64,000 bases of DNA from Skeletonema tropicum (GCA_037178625.1 CM074143.1:496001-560000), one strand, 5' to 3'. Shown: positions 13,401 to 24,881, counted from the stretch's first letter. Notes: a model not told the origin generated them from the sequence alone. Translations and numbers: made by a program.

Positions 13401-14842
13401 AGCTGCGTGATCATATTTATGATGAGTTTCTTCAATACCAAAAGTATCTTGAAGATCAACAGCTATGGGACGACTGTGATCGTGTGCGCCACTTGTTACT
13501 CCGTATGAAAACTGCAAAGGAAGATGATCCAGATGCCTTTGACCAAATCCAAAGAAGCAAAGTATACGTGGACGAAGTGCAAGATTATACTCAACTGGAG
13601 ATACTTCTCTTCTTCTACCTGTCAGGTCCGAGTGGACTCTTCCTCGCTGGCGATCCAGCTCAGAGTGTAGTCGAAGGCACTGAGTTCCGCTTCGAGGAAG
13701 TTCGTGGAGTGGGTCACTTTGTAGGCTCTGTGATGCAGAAGCCAAAGACAGTGAATGTAAACTTTCGCTCGCACTCTGGCATACTGAACTGTGCGGGAGG
13801 GGTGCTAGATCTAATGTTCACTCACTTTCCGAGCAGTGCTAAGCAGCTGAAGAAGGATGAAGGATTGTTTCAAGGATCTAGACCAGGCGTCTTGTTGGGA
13901 GCCAGCGTTGATCAATTGAACATTCTGTTGGGCGACAAGCTCAAAGGAGCAGTTGTCCTGACACATGATGAATCTGCTCGTCACTGGCGACGGCTGCTAA
14001 ATGACTACAAAGTGAGTTACTATTGAAAGATGGATTCTTGTTGTTATTCTTGTTGATTCATTTTCATCTTCATTCATTTGTGCATATACGTGTGTTATTC
14101 GTCTCGTTCCTGCCAGCTTGTTTATGGGGTCAGGGAAGCCAAGGGTTTAGAGTTCAAGACAGTGATCATACTCGACTTCTTCCGAGAGATGCCTTCGTCA
14201 CTTCAAAAGCCATGGAGAGAGCTTGTGCTGGGCAGAGCGACAGAAGATTTCGAACGAAGCCATCCTCTCGTAGCGACATTCCTGAAGCTGTTGTACACAG
14301 GTGCAACGCGATGTATTGAGAAGTTATTCTTTGTGGAGACCAAGTCCTCCACAGCTGGAGATGCGACTATGCGGTGGCTCACCAAGAAAGTCGCTGACAG
14401 AGCTAGCTATGCAACTCGGAATAACATTAATGATGTGGAGGCAATGAGCATGACAAGTGACGAATTTATCAGTGAGGGTATCAACAATGCAGAGTTAGCC
14501 CAAGGCATGGATCTTGGCCAGGCCCAACTGTTGTTGGAGAGATCGATTTGGTGCTTTGAACAGACCGACATCATTGAGCTTGCAGCAAAGGCTAGAATTC
14601 ACTACAGTAGCATTTTATTTCGACAGGAACTCGAGCCACCACCTGATGAGAAATATGCCAATGAGAGTGCGGTGATTGAGATGAGAGCTGCTCAATTGAT
14701 AGAGTCGCTTACAAAAGAAGGCCTTTTGTTTGAAGTATTGAATATCTTTTCGTCGGTGATGCCTTTCCTCGCTGAATATGCCAAGGAAGAGCTGGAGAAG
14801 CGTTTCATTCGCAAGGTCCGGCTCGCTGTGAGGGAGGAATAG
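7436..14842 (+). CDS. TRANK1-like ankyrin/IQ/SF1-helicase protein, copy 1
   Basis: Exons 7436-14011 and 14117-14842; the intron 14012-14116 (105 bp, GTGAGT...CCAG) is phase 0. The product is 2433 residues. I chose the ATG at 7436 because the paralogue starts at the matching MGKKSKKKGG. Order: basic Lys/Arg-rich N terminus; three SH3-like segments (VGDRVWFKGD, FDIGDEVVC, FKVGDNVTF, about 52-285); ankyrin-like repeats, clearest at about 740-870; an IQ motif (IQSVVRAYSIRK, about 1525-1540); then a UvrD-type SF1 helicase. Visible helicase motifs are Walker A GRSGTGKT (1839-1846), Walker B DEVQD (2046-2050), LAGDPAQSV, NFRSH (2109-2113) and, after the intron, REAKGLEF. This order recalls animal TRANK1 proteins. 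The helicase motifs look intact; substrate and pathway are unknown, and calmodulin binding through IQ is inferred. Confidence 0.88.
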
Positions 14843-15268
14843 AGCAAAATACTTTAAGCTTAAGCTATGTTACGTATCTCATGAGAAGAGTTGGGTAATT
14901 GTATGAGTTGTTTCGTTTGTAGCATTTAACTTGTCGTTTCTCTTTATCATAATATTTTCAACCCTAACCGAAATCAGTATATTTTTAGAAGCATTAAACC
15001 TAATCTGAACGACAGCGTGATAGATCGACAGTCGAGATGACAAAATACTGTGATGACAGATATTTCTCCAATATGCTAATTTTCTTTGTCTTTGTTTCTT
15101 ATCGCTATTGAAAGTTTTAGATTGATGAGGAATTGTGTATGTTCAAGCAATTGTGGGCTGCTCCGGTCTGAAGTACTTGTGGAATTGAGGAAGATGGAAG
15201 TAAGACATATCCCGACTGCTGAGGAAGTCTTCCAATAAGCCTGTCTTACGCTCGCCCTGCAGACGCAC
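14843..15268. other. Intergenic, no feature seen
   Basis: The 3' flank of the first large gene. I see no gene or repeat. The first 60 bp after the stop still resemble the flank of the second copy. Confidence 0.5.
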
Positions 15269-16069
15269 CATAAGGATTCTGTCCGATCACGGGAACCCTA
15301 GTGATGAAAAAAACATCCAAAGAAAAAAACGTCCAAACTTTTTGCCCCGCCATCATCACTCACAAAAGTGGCAAACAACCATGTCAGCACCCCCACTACT
15401 ACGCACTACTATTGGACATTCGACAAAAATGGCCGATAGGAATGCTAAACTAAAGACTATTAGAAACTAATTAGTCTTTGGTTGATCAATTTATAGTTAA
15501 TCTACATGGAGTTATGATGAAGTGCATTCTACCATTTCTGCTAGTAAATATCAGTAACAAAAATCGCCTCCAGCCCCCCCTTTGGTCTATGCTACTCCAC
15601 AACTGCGAGACAAATATTGCAGGTGCGATGTTGACCAATGGCTCTATCGAAAGCTGATAACTTGGTCTATCAAATAATATCTGGTTATAGGGGTAGATAT
15701 GTCTACTGGACGTATTATCAGGCTGCGGAGTGTGTCGACATGGTTGTTTAGAAACATTTTCCAAATGTTTGTGCGCGGCGTGCTAGTAAAATGCCTTCCT
15801 CAAGTTCCACGTGGCCCAACTTCCAACATTGGACGTTTTTTTCACCTCTAGCGTGGTCCGATCGACATCATCCTTATTGAGTCTCCATGGCACTCGGGAC
15901 TCATCCAGTGGTCATCGGTCATTCCTTAGCCGATCGTGACTGGTTGATCAGCCATAAGCTGACCATCATCGTTTCACGGCCATGATTCGATCGCGCCTCA
16001 TCATAGACTAAGCCACTACTAGCTCACTCTTTTCTTCGCCCGATCATGTTCATCTTCATGTCGCTTATG
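15269..16069 (+). repeat. Left LTR-like repeat, interrupted
   Basis: The left terminal repeat is split after 15288 by a MITE-like insertion. Removing 15289-15855 and one copy of the short duplicated target restores the 226-bp unit seen at the right end. Confidence 0.75.
15289..15855. mobile_element. MITE nested in the left LTR
   Basis: A 567-bp insertion. The octamer GTCCGATC stands on both sides (15281-15288 and 15856-15863), a target-site duplication of hAT size. The two ends are imperfect inverted repeats: CCTAGTGATGAAAAAAACAT on the left and, read inward from the right, GCTAGAGGTGAAAAAAACGT. The word AAAAAAACGTCCAA recurs near both ends. No transposase is encoded. The interior at 15631-15660 carries a motif shared with other small elements in the window. 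Confidence 0.7.
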
Positions 16070-16086
16070 TGGTGCTCCATGTGACG
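16070..16086 (+). promoter_or_regulatory. Putative tRNA primer-binding site
   Basis: TGGTGCTCCATGTGACG starts immediately after the left repeat. Its complement would end GAGCACCA, as the 3' end of a mature tRNA does. The tRNA identity is not established. Confidence 0.5.
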
Positions 16087-16089
16087 TTC

Positions 16090-19000
16090 TTACTCTTCGT
16101 CTTTCGACCTCATCGTTGTTATCATCATTCGAGACTTCACGTCTTTGCCTTTCGCTCTACCTACATTCTTCGGCTTATCCGCCTCCGCCCCCTTCGGGCT
16201 GGTTCAACACTCCATCTATTTTCGCCATGAGGGATCCACCCTCCTCTTCAGTTGCCACCTTCTGGCCTCTCTCTTCGTCTACTACGTTTCGTCTCGCGTA
16301 GCTCTTCCTTCACCGCTTTCAGCAGCTCCGAGCCATTTTTCGGCCTCCTTATGTAGCTGCTCGTCAACTCCGCTCATTCTGCGGCATCACCATCCATCTT
16401 CAGCCTCCCACTGATCTCCTCTACGCCTAATCACACTCTGTGTGACAGCCATCTTCTGCTTCTGGCCTCAACCTCAGCACCATCTCATCATGCCTTTCAG
16501 CCTCGCGGCCATTGGCTTCTCGTCCTCATCACCATCACAACTGCGATTCATCAGCACTTGACGCCCTCGGTTCTCCTGCTTCATCTTGCAGTGCTTCTTC
16601 CTATACTCTCAGCGGTTTATGCCATCCTCCGACTTGGCACTTTTTCATCATCAGACTGCGCATCTTCGTAGTACATGCCTTCCTCCGTCTCGGCACTCCT
16701 AATCAGTGCTTCTCTATACTCTCCGCGGTACATGCCATCCTTCGCATTCGCACTTTTCATCATCTGGCTGTGCTTGTTCTTCGTGCTCATGCCTTCATTC
16801 ATCTTCGCCTTCGCACTCCGCCTCATCATGTTGCGGTTGTTTCGTCTCTTTGACGGCCATTTCACACATCGGCGTATCTCTCTCAAGAAACTCATCTCTT
16901 CGTGGTCTCACGACTATCAGTTGGACTGCCAGACACCCATTTCGGCCTACCATCTCTCTCAAGCTACCATAATATCTTCGTAGTCATACGAGCATCACTA
17001 CTTGTTCGGCCCATCTCCCATGTAGGCCTACTCCCTCGCTACATCTCAACCTTTGCGCACCTCCATCATATATGGACTCCGGCCTTCTATTTCATGCCAT
17101 GCGTATCTTCAAAATCATATTCACATCATTTATTATGTGGTCATCTCCACTTTCAGTGTGATCTCCTCGCACATCTCCGCCTTTGACTTTGAGCACCTCC
17201 TTGCTCTATCACCATCAGACGGCTAGGGCGCTTCACACGCTCCTTCAACTCAGTCAAGTTCTCCAACACTCCTTCGTGTAGCATCAACATCATTAGTTAT
17301 GCACCACTCAGTCTACTTCCATCGACGAAGTTCTCCATTATTTCACTCATTATTATCTTATGAGGCATCATCCACCGTGATTAGCTCTTCGATCGCCTCT
17401 TGCGGTAACTCTTCATCATTGCTCTCCGTTTCTATCGGCATGACTCATCATGAGTTTCAATCGTCTATACACGGCATCAAGTCATACGTCTTTTCAAGAC
17501 TACACTACTCTTTAGTGGTATGGTTTCCTTCCACCAACACCCTCAGCGCAGTACCATACTTCCTGCGAATAATCTCTCCTCATCGAGAGCAATCCATCTA
17601 TTGCGACTTTCGCTCCTCATTCAGTGCTACCTGGATACAATCATCAACTGAAGTTATCTTCTGGATATTCATTACTGACATTTCTTGTCTTCTATTTCAT
17701 CTTTTGCAGACGCTTCCGTTTCGTGTCAACGAATATCTCTGCGGTGAAATGATATCTCATTCGTGTCAACGAATTCAGCAGTGACGAATTGTTTGTCAGC
17801 AGCAAGGTCTCGCCAACCGCACTGTTTTGCTCCTTCCGGATTCTTATGCAAAGCGTTCTGTCTTAAACAGCCTTCCAGCACTTCACGTCCGCAAGTTGAT
17901 TCGACGAGCACCAACTCGTAAATACTGTGATGTTCTGCGTCAGGAGTGTCCTCCAAGTAGAATCTGGTAGCATCACGACAAGCTTGCTCAGAACGTTGAC
18001 AAACAATTCATTCGATGTATTAGCGAAGGCTTGGCCGCTGTAGCTTTTACGTCACTCAGTCACTCGCGCTCCCCACCGACCTCTGTCTGGTGATTATTTC
18101 CATCGTCAATCGACGTCCTCCCTGCATGATTTATGCAATTACACCAAGAAGGTCTCCTGACTCCTCCTGCATCTCTGGTGCATTTTACTTGGTTCAATTC
18201 AAAAAGGATTGTTTCCTTGAAACTCGGTCTCATGACCATCCCTTTGCATCTTCGATGCTCACAAGGATTTATTCCTTACCACCATCGTCTCACGACGTTT
18301 TCCTCTGCATTCCGGTGCAACCCTCTCGGTCTCATCAAAAGGATGTTTCCATCCCCATATCAATCGTCTCACGACGTCCCCTTCTGCATTTCGGTGCACC
18401 CCTCTCGGTTTCGTCAAAAGGATGTCTCCACCTCAACTTTCTCGATATTGGCCTATTCATCTGGCTGTAGGATTCATCATCCTGCATTGTGGCTCTTATG
18501 CTGCATCATCGCGGACCCAGGTCTCTTGACCTTCCACTGCTTGGTCTCTATCAAAAGGATTGATTCCTCGCCCCATCTTTTGCTATCGGCCTCTTGTCTG
18601 GCTACAGAACTCTTCATTCTGTATGTGGCTTACGCTGCACGATGGCTCACACCCAGCTAGCTTTTCAAGCTACCCCGTTTTTTTTTTTTACAAAATGAAA
18701 TATTACGGCGAGGAACTGTTAGACTAATGTCTTTCAGTACAGGGCTGGACGTACCCTGTTAAGAGTGCGGCGATTCAACGTATCCACGCTTCCGCTCCTG
18801 CGACTATTTTCGGTGATCGGAACAATCAGAGCATCTACTTTATCGACGCGATCATCTGCAACTATATTATTGGAGCTATCAAGGTGCCTAAGCATCTATT
18901 ACATCGACGCTACCTGAGCATCTCTACCATGTCTGAGCTATCGAGCATTCATCATCATCATACGACTTTACTCGTATCCGAACCAACCTCGAGATTAATG

Positions 19001-19110
19001 TCAACCGACATCATCCTACCCTGCGGTATTCGACGCCTATTACATCTCATCGACATCAGTTTTTGTTCCGTGCCATGGCATTTGATTCTTCGAATCACTT
19101 TTGTTTGGGT
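16090..19110 (+). repeat. Pyrimidine-rich degenerate repeats inside the LTR element
   Basis: The plus strand is C/T-rich and made of diverged repeats. The clearest are at about 18288-18355 and 18363-18430: each runs TCTCACGACG, then CTGCATT(C/T)CGGTGCA, CCTCTCGGT and CAAAAGGATGT. Weaker relatives occur at 18102-18220 and 18500-18570. Open frames up to 175 codons are by-products of this composition and show no retroelement domain. Confidence 0.55.
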
Positions 19111-19112
19111 TG

Positions 19113-19338
19113 CATAAGGATTCTGTCCGATCGACATCATCCTTATTGAGTCTCCATGGCACTCGGGACTCATCCAGTGGTCATCGGTCATTCCTTAGCC
19201 GATCGTGACTGGTTGATCAGCCATAAGCTGACCATCATCGTTTCACGGCCATGATTCGATCGTGCCTCATCATAGACTAAGCCACTACTAGCTCACTCTT
19301 TTCTTCGCCCGATCATGTTCATCTTCATGTCGCTTATG
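19113..19338 (+). repeat. Right LTR-like repeat
   Basis: Intact 226-bp copy, CATAAGG...CTTATG, followed by the GCAC duplication. Confidence 0.75.
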
Positions 19339-20217
19339 GCACCAACCAGTTTTTTGACACCTCCACCATTGCGGCCTACTAACTAACTAGCCCCGAATTT
19401 TATTTCAGATATAGACAAGATATAGACATAACCAATGATACAGTCCTTTAGAGTGTGTTAATGCGATTATTGTATACAAAGGAAACGTACAAATATCTCA
19501 TTTTCTCGCTGAGATATGCATTTTTGTTTATCCATAGTATTTGCTAGACAAATTTGGCTAACAAACTCTAAGCTTAGAATGGAACTGTTTCTTGGGGGGC
19601 TGATGCAACCCAAACTATCCAGACAAGGATTCATCTCCTGAGTCATAGACTAAAACGGTCCTGTCATCGTTTTGGGCATAAAGTAGAGAACATTTGTCAG
19701 CCTATCGACCTCCCTACGGCCAATTTACCATGGTGGAGGTGTGTGAAAAAATGGTTTTGTTCGCCCACGTGTTTTGGCGGGTCAGGGGTCAGGCTTATGA
19801 GATTTTGCAAAGGCCCAATGCACTTCGGAAGTTTTCATGGGATTAGCAGTACCGCTCTACATGAATGCGACAAAGGCTTCCTACTTACACATATACTGTA
19901 CGGCTGGGTTCATATAGCACTTTTGAATTGAAATCTGGGAATTAGACAACGAGTGAGGTATCAATGAGATCCTATGGACCAACAGGATGTGATATCTGTT
20001 TCGTCCGGGCCTGTAAGACTATTAGTTGTGGTGTTATTGGCGGCCGTAGGAGAGGGTATTTTACCATGGTTTAGCTCATTTTAGTGATGACTTTCTCGAA
20101 GAAAACTATTGTACGTAGGATTTAATTCGATTTTGGACCCGGTACTCGATCTGTCTCATCTAATTCCTAAAACTGGTGATTCCCACAAATGCTTCAATAT
20201 GATAAAAAAAATCTCGG
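19339..20217. other. No gene seen
   Basis: Non-coding, AT-rich. No recognisable protein or clear repeat boundary, though its texture resembles the neighbouring MITEs. Confidence 0.4.
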
Positions 20218-20360
20218 GGGACCACTTTTCATAGTCAGAAATGCATGAAAAAAGTTTTCCTGAGGTACAGTTCCATAGTAGGTACTGATGCTGGCCCATG
20301 CTAAGTACGGTAAAAAAGGCAAGAAAATATTCCTACGAGAACATGTTGAAAAGTGGTCCC
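20218..20360. mobile_element. Small inverted-repeat element
   Basis: A 14-bp inverted repeat, GGGACCACTTTTCA, at 20218-20231 and inverted at 20347-20360. The interior (about 20258-20273) contains CTGAGGTACAGTT, the complement of a word in the palindromes of the MITE that follows, so the two may be related or part of one composite. Confidence 0.45.
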
Positions 20361-20415
20361 TAGCATGGTGCTATTTGAACCCGCCGTACCCGCCGCTATT
20401 CTGTGTACTTCCCCG

Positions 20416-20430
20416 GTGTAACTTTTACAC
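20416..20430. repeat. Hairpin word GTGTAA-CTT-TTACAC, copy 1
   Basis: A 15-bp inverted repeat. The same word recurs at 21545-21565 (extended to CCAGTGTAA/TTACACTGG) and at 27576-27592 (GGTGTAA/TTACACC). Confidence 0.5.
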
Positions 20431-20451
20431 TTTTTCTTGAAATACACGAAT

Positions 20452-20794
20452 ATATCCCAACCATTTTTTGAAAACTGTACCTCAGTACAGTTTTGCGTAG
20501 ACATCTGGTATGTTTCTACGTGAAGGGCAAAACTGTATGTACCTCGGTACAGTTTTCAAAAAAGGCAATAGGCCTCGTGGTAATTGTGTGAATAAAGCAT
20601 TACAAGTCATGTGGCCTATAGGTCTTATTATTGCGTACAAGGGCTAATGGTTTTTTGAAAAAATGCCGTTAGGAGCTGCCTAGCTTTGCCCGCTAACAAA
20701 GTTGAGTTTGAAAACTGTACCGAAGTACAGTTTTCAATGCCTACGGGTACTGGGCCCAACACGAAAACTACAGTTTTCAAAATGGTTGGGATAT
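20452..20794. mobile_element. MITE with four CTGTAC/GTACAG palindromes
   Basis: A 343-bp element with inverted ends ATATCCCAACCATTTT (left) and AAAATGGTTGGGATAT (right). It carries four palindromes built on the arm AAAACTGTAC and its complement: 20471-20494, 20529-20556, 20711-20734, and a shortened one at 20764-20777. It aligns along its length with the element at 58760-59124: both have GGTATGTTTCTACGTG after palindrome 1, GGCCTCGTG after palindrome 2 and CTAACAA before palindrome 3. There is no coding capacity. Confidence 0.8.
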
Positions 20795-20807
20795 TTCATC
20801 TCAATTA

Positions 20808-21480
20808 GGGTGTCCAAGATCCACTTTCCCACCCCAAATTCCCACTTTCCACCCCAGAATCCCACCCCAGAATCCCACGTCGACATAGGATTCTACTTTT
20901 CCACTTTCCCACCTCAGAATCCCACGCATTTTTTTACTCTATTTTGTGCGGGGGGTATCGCGCAGGCCCTCGAAAAGTGGGATTTTGTTGGTGGAAATTT
21001 GATGCTTGGACCACGGGAACCTGGGGTTGACACGTCTTGCTGAGAGATTTGTCAAGAGCTTGCCAGGAGTTTCAAGTCGTGTTTTACAAAATCTAGCGTT
21101 GAGGTGCGTTGAGGATGGCTTGTTCCGTCAAAAACTTGCCGCCGACGCCACGGATCGGCCATCTGACACGGTGCGCCGCCAAGCAGCATGTCACTCGTGG
21201 CGGTGCGTGGCAGCAAGTTTGCACGTTGGCGCAAGTTTTTGACGGAACAGGCCATCAGAAATCAACCTCAACGCACCTCAACGCTAGATTTTTTAGAACC
21301 ACGACTTGAATCTCCTGGCAAGCTCTCGACAAATCGGCTGCTAACAAAAAGCACCACTGTCAACCCCAGGTTCCCGTGCTTGGACACAAAAGCAATTTTT
21401 GACCCCAGATTCCCACCTCGGATTCCGAGGTGGGAATCCTACGTGGGAAAGTAGGAATCCTAACCTCATCTTGGACACCC
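20808..21480. mobile_element. 673-bp fold-back element with TA duplication
   Basis: The ends are GGGTGTCCAAGAT and its complement, each flanked by TA (20806-20807 and 21481-21482), as for Tc1/mariner-type insertions. Almost the whole element folds on itself: AGCTTGCCAGGAG and TTGAGGTGCGTTGAGG on the left reappear inverted on the right, and GTTCCGTCAAAAACTTG near the centre pairs with its complement at about 21230. The arms are imperfect and no transposase is present. Confidence 0.75.
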
Positions 21481-21544
21481 TATTCCTCTTACTTTGTTGG
21501 CTCTTTGCTGCGGCAAGTAAAAATACACGATATTGCATCATCTT

Positions 21545-21565
21545 CCAGTGTAACTTTTACACTGG
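21545..21565. repeat. Hairpin word GTGTAA-CTT-TTACAC, copy 2
   Basis: Extended inverted repeat CCAGTGTAA, CTT, TTACACTGG. Confidence 0.5.
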
Positions 21566-21761
21566 GAGACAAACCAGCCCAGTGGACTGCCCACGGCCAT
21601 GCTTTTTGCCGCGATGCCCGTAAAGTACGTTCATGTGTTCACCAAAATTCAAAAACTCGTCGCACTGCTCAATGGCAATGGCAAGGGCGACATGGACATG
21701 GCACCCTATCACACACTACTACTATCCAACTCACAATCACCACCGACAAAGATGCCAAATC

Positions 21762-22190
21762 AATGAAGTCAAAGGGCCGCCCCAGCAAGAACAAGATGAA
21801 GGCGCCGCCGGCGAAATCACCGCTGCGAATGCTTCCCGCAACAACCTCTCCTGCTGCCAATGCATGTGCAAGGGCATCCACCGATCGTGATGAAAAGATC
21901 CTAAGTGATATGATATAGAAAAAGAGTGTTTTTGATGACGGCAGAGAGTGTTTTCGATGACAGCAGCGTTGCAACTTACCCCATTTGGTTTGTTACGTCC
22001 TTTCGATAACCGCATAGAAAATTGAATGATGAGCACCTGGAAAAGATTATCGATGCTGACAGTGAAGATCAGAACAAAAATGATCGCAAGAGGACGGCTC
22101 TCCGAAATTATATCGTCGATGCTGTTGACGCGCTCAAACCATTGCGTGATCGGCCCTCGGGGCCCCGGGTCGAAACAAGCGCAGTGAAGT
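21762..22190 (+). pseudogene. Unrecognised coding relic
   Basis: Two short coding-like stretches lie in order on the plus strand. The first (from about 21762) begins MKSKGRPSKNKMKAPPAKSP, a basic start with a GRPSK motif like an AT-hook. The second (about 22024-22190) reads NDEHLEKIIDADSEDQNKND and continues KRTALRNYIVDAVDALKPLR, which looks helical and non-random. A stop and frame change separate them. It may be the start of a decayed transposon protein; I cannot name a family. Confidence 0.35.
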
Positions 22191-22573
22191 GTCGATAACG
22201 GGGCCGGGAGGTGCCCAACCCCTTATGGTCACAAATTCTCCATTTTTTTCCAAACTTTTTTCTACAGGGATCTTGGTAGGAATCAGTATAGTAGCTATTT
22301 AGTGAGAAAGTTTACCTGGTGGACACGTAGAGGCTCTGTAGATCATACCGCTGTAGGATTTGTACTTGTTCCTACGTAGAAAGCGAGAAGTACCTGGCTT
22401 AAAGGTGCTTTTTACAGAAATTGATTGGCTATATCTGTCGAGGATACCGTCATTTGCAGAAAGAAATACAGGTACATTGTCATTATAGGTGACATGTTTC
22501 TTCATCACGAGAAATATTCTCCCTTTGTTGTATCCTTTATTGATTGTCGTTAATTTGTCATGTTGCCGCGATT
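22191..22573. other. No gene seen
   Basis: Non-coding. It contains TTCCTACGTAG and AAAGGTGCTTTTTACA, which resemble pieces of small elements elsewhere (for example around 53590), so it may be MITE debris. Confidence 0.4.
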
Positions 22574-22608
22574 GAAAATAAATTTGTCTTCAAGACAAAT
22601 TTATTTTC
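22574..22608. terminator. 35-bp perfect hairpin at the 3' end of a minus-strand gene
   Basis: Arms GAAAATAAATTTGTCTT and its exact complement with a single-base loop. The stop codon of the minus-strand gene (22590-22592) sits inside it. It could shape the mRNA 3' end or be a mobile-element end; the role is inferred. Confidence 0.4.
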
Positions 22609-24826
22609 CATGCAAGTTGTGAATATTGCATTGGAAAAGAACTTCTCTCCAGGGATGATATACCTGAACTGACCAAGCTGTCGCAAATGGTGTGGCAAAC
22701 AGGACTGTCTAAGGAGTGTTTCTGTAAGTCCATTATGTTGCCAAGTGTCACTAACACGATTATGTCATCAAGTTCCTGTGATTTATGTTTCGGAATGAAA
22801 CGAAGCTTCGTCTCGCGATGACCGTCTACCAAATTTTGTTCAGCGACCATACTTTGCTTCTTGATCTCCTTCAGAGGTATGCCTTTGTGTCGGACTTGCT
22901 TGACACATAGGACTTTTTGAAGCCAGGTTGTCACAAAGAATATTATATGTTTTAACGATATATTCGGAGCTGGAAGTAACATTGGGAAAAGACCAAAAAT
23001 GTCAGCGATGAAGTGAAGTATCGGACCTCAAAATATTTTTGTCGTGAGGACAAATTTATTTTCAGAATCGTACACCGTACCAGTGACACTCGTACAAGTA
23101 TAATAACTCACCTTGTCTAGCAATGGACGATGTTGTATCTTTTACAGGTGTCACAACTGGAACTGGAATGACCTTTTCCGACAGCTCTCCCAACATAGAT
23201 CCAATAGTTCCAGACGCTTTTGTGTTCTGTGGAATTTCTCCAACTCCAACTGGCCGAGCTGCATTGCCATTATTGCTACGAAATACACCAGCATCGTCTG
23301 CTTCCAAGGGGGCGTTATCAACATTACCAACACCCATATTGGTGCCATCATTATCACGTTCTCCTGACAGTCTAGCAACCGAAGTAGCATTACGACACGG
23401 ATAATCCTTCACGGTAGAACCAGAAGACTCATGAAACAGGCGGTCGAGACAGCTGCGCGGAAGTCTACTGGTAGACAGAGAATCATATAAATGATCGCGA
23501 ATGGTTTGGCGGCCCACAAGACTGTGATCTTCTGAGCAGCGGCGATATGCGCGAACAGTAGCAGGTTGTTCCCCAGCATGATACAGCAACGCCGGAAGAT
23601 TAGTTGGGTCAACTGCTGACTCCTCACCAGAAGGAGTAGACGCTGGTATGTCCGTTTCAGACGGATGATGAGTATTCACTGGAGTTGCGGCACTACCATT
23701 GCTCTCTTTAGGGCACTGCTGTTCGATGTCATAATTTTTTGATGATTGCTTTAACTTTAACAAAGAACTCGCCTGCTCGACATCGTCATAATCATTATTA
23801 TTATCGCATGATCTCCATGATTTGCATGATGCATCAAATGCTTCTGCCTGCTCAAAGTTAGTGCATCTAACATGAGCGGGAGAGATGCAATCGCCTTGCT
23901 TTGTCTGCAGAAGAGGTATATCATGCTCGTTCTTGTTGTTGTCGACAACATCTTTTTTGTTGCCCGCTGTCACACCGCCATTGCTGAAGTAAATGAAAAT
24001 AGGGATAAGTAAGGATAAGTGATTAGTTTTTGACATGACGACATTCATATGGGAGAAACAATACCAGTTCAAGTTTAAAATAAATTTGCATACATCACAA
24101 TTTTATTTTTGGCATGAACTCTATGGAAGGTTAATACCACACAGCAAAAAGCGACTTAAATGTAGATGAATGAGCGATCCTTTCTATGTTCGTACGATCA
24201 ATCTACGTAATGTTTTACGCAGTGTTAAGCGTTTCGCTTATACATGAAATTCTGAATCACATAAGACGCTTCTTCCAATTTCAGCTCATCTTAACAATAC
24301 ACTTTCGGACTTACCCATTAGACAATACGCTGGAACACTCTGGAGCAGCCAACGACTGCAAGTTATGACTGTTATTTACACAACGGCCATAATTCATTAT
24401 TCCAGCTTTGCTTTCTGCATCCGATTTGTAGAACTGAGCCGAGCTTGAACCGTTACAGGTAACGTTGCGATTGGAAATGACATTGTAAGCGATAGATAAT
24501 TGTTCCTGTCTGGTGCGATATAGATCCATTACGCATCCTAGCTCAGACAATACATGTTTTAGTTCACGCATATTGCAAGAGGAAAGAACAAGCCTCAGAA
24601 GAGTATGTGGATCAGTAGAGTGTTCGAAGCATGGATTGCGCGATGATTGTAATTCTACTATTTCGCGGAAGATATGATCGCCTACACGCACTTTCGGCCA
24701 TTGGACGTTGTAAATTATTTGACGAATAGACAGAAATGAGCATCTAACACCCTTCCGAGCGCTCTTGCTGTTCACGTCGGAAGAGGATGGTTGCTGTTGC
24801 TGCGCTTTCTCTCTTGAAGTGTGCAT
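22590..24826 (-). CDS. Hypothetical three-exon protein, 587 residues
   Basis: Exons on the minus strand are 24826-24315, 23983-23112 and 22969-22590. Donors are GTAAGT (intron 24314-23984) and GTGAGT (intron 23111-22970); acceptors are CTTCAG and TTCCAG. The three exons join in one frame of 588 codons, and each piece alone ends in a stop just after its donor, which supports splicing. The protein starts MHTSREKAQQQQ, has a Ser/Asn-rich middle, a helical segment (LLRLVLSSCNMRELKHVLSE) and a C-terminal part beginning PNISLKHIIFFVTTWLQK. I recognise no domain. A further 5' exon (25156-24882) would join in frame across a 69-bp gap (24881-24813), but its donor GTGACC is weak. AAAATAAATTTG words lie in both introns and at the stop codon. 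Confidence 0.6.
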
Positions 24827-24881
24827 ATTTTATACGGTCAATTTTGTTCGTGGTTTGGTTATGCCGGTCCGTAATGGTCAC

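Larger units (their letters stand above)
15269..19338 (+). mobile_element. Non-coding LTR-like retroelement (LARD/TRIM type)
   Basis: Two direct repeats bound the element. The right one is 19113-19338 (226 bp). The left one is the same sequence split by an insertion: 15269-15288 and 15856-16069. The 214-bp parts differ at one base. Each repeat starts CATAAG and ends CTTATG, a short inverted pair like LTR ends, although not the usual TG/CA. The element is flanked by GCAC on both sides (15265-15268 and 19339-19342), a 4-bp target-site duplication. Right after the left repeat comes TGGTGCTCCATGTGACG (16070-16086), placed and shaped like a tRNA primer-binding site. The interior has no gag, protease, RT or integrase motif. 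A purine tract before the right LTR is not obvious. Confidence 0.75.

Noticed and set aside
13284..13745. 153-codon minus-strand ORF, also at 33663-34151
   Set aside because: Antisense shadow of the conserved helicase exon.
16090..18660. Plus-strand ORFs of 90-175 codons as retroelement gag or pol
   Set aside because: No RT, integrase, protease or zinc-knuckle motif; they follow from the C/T-rich repeats.
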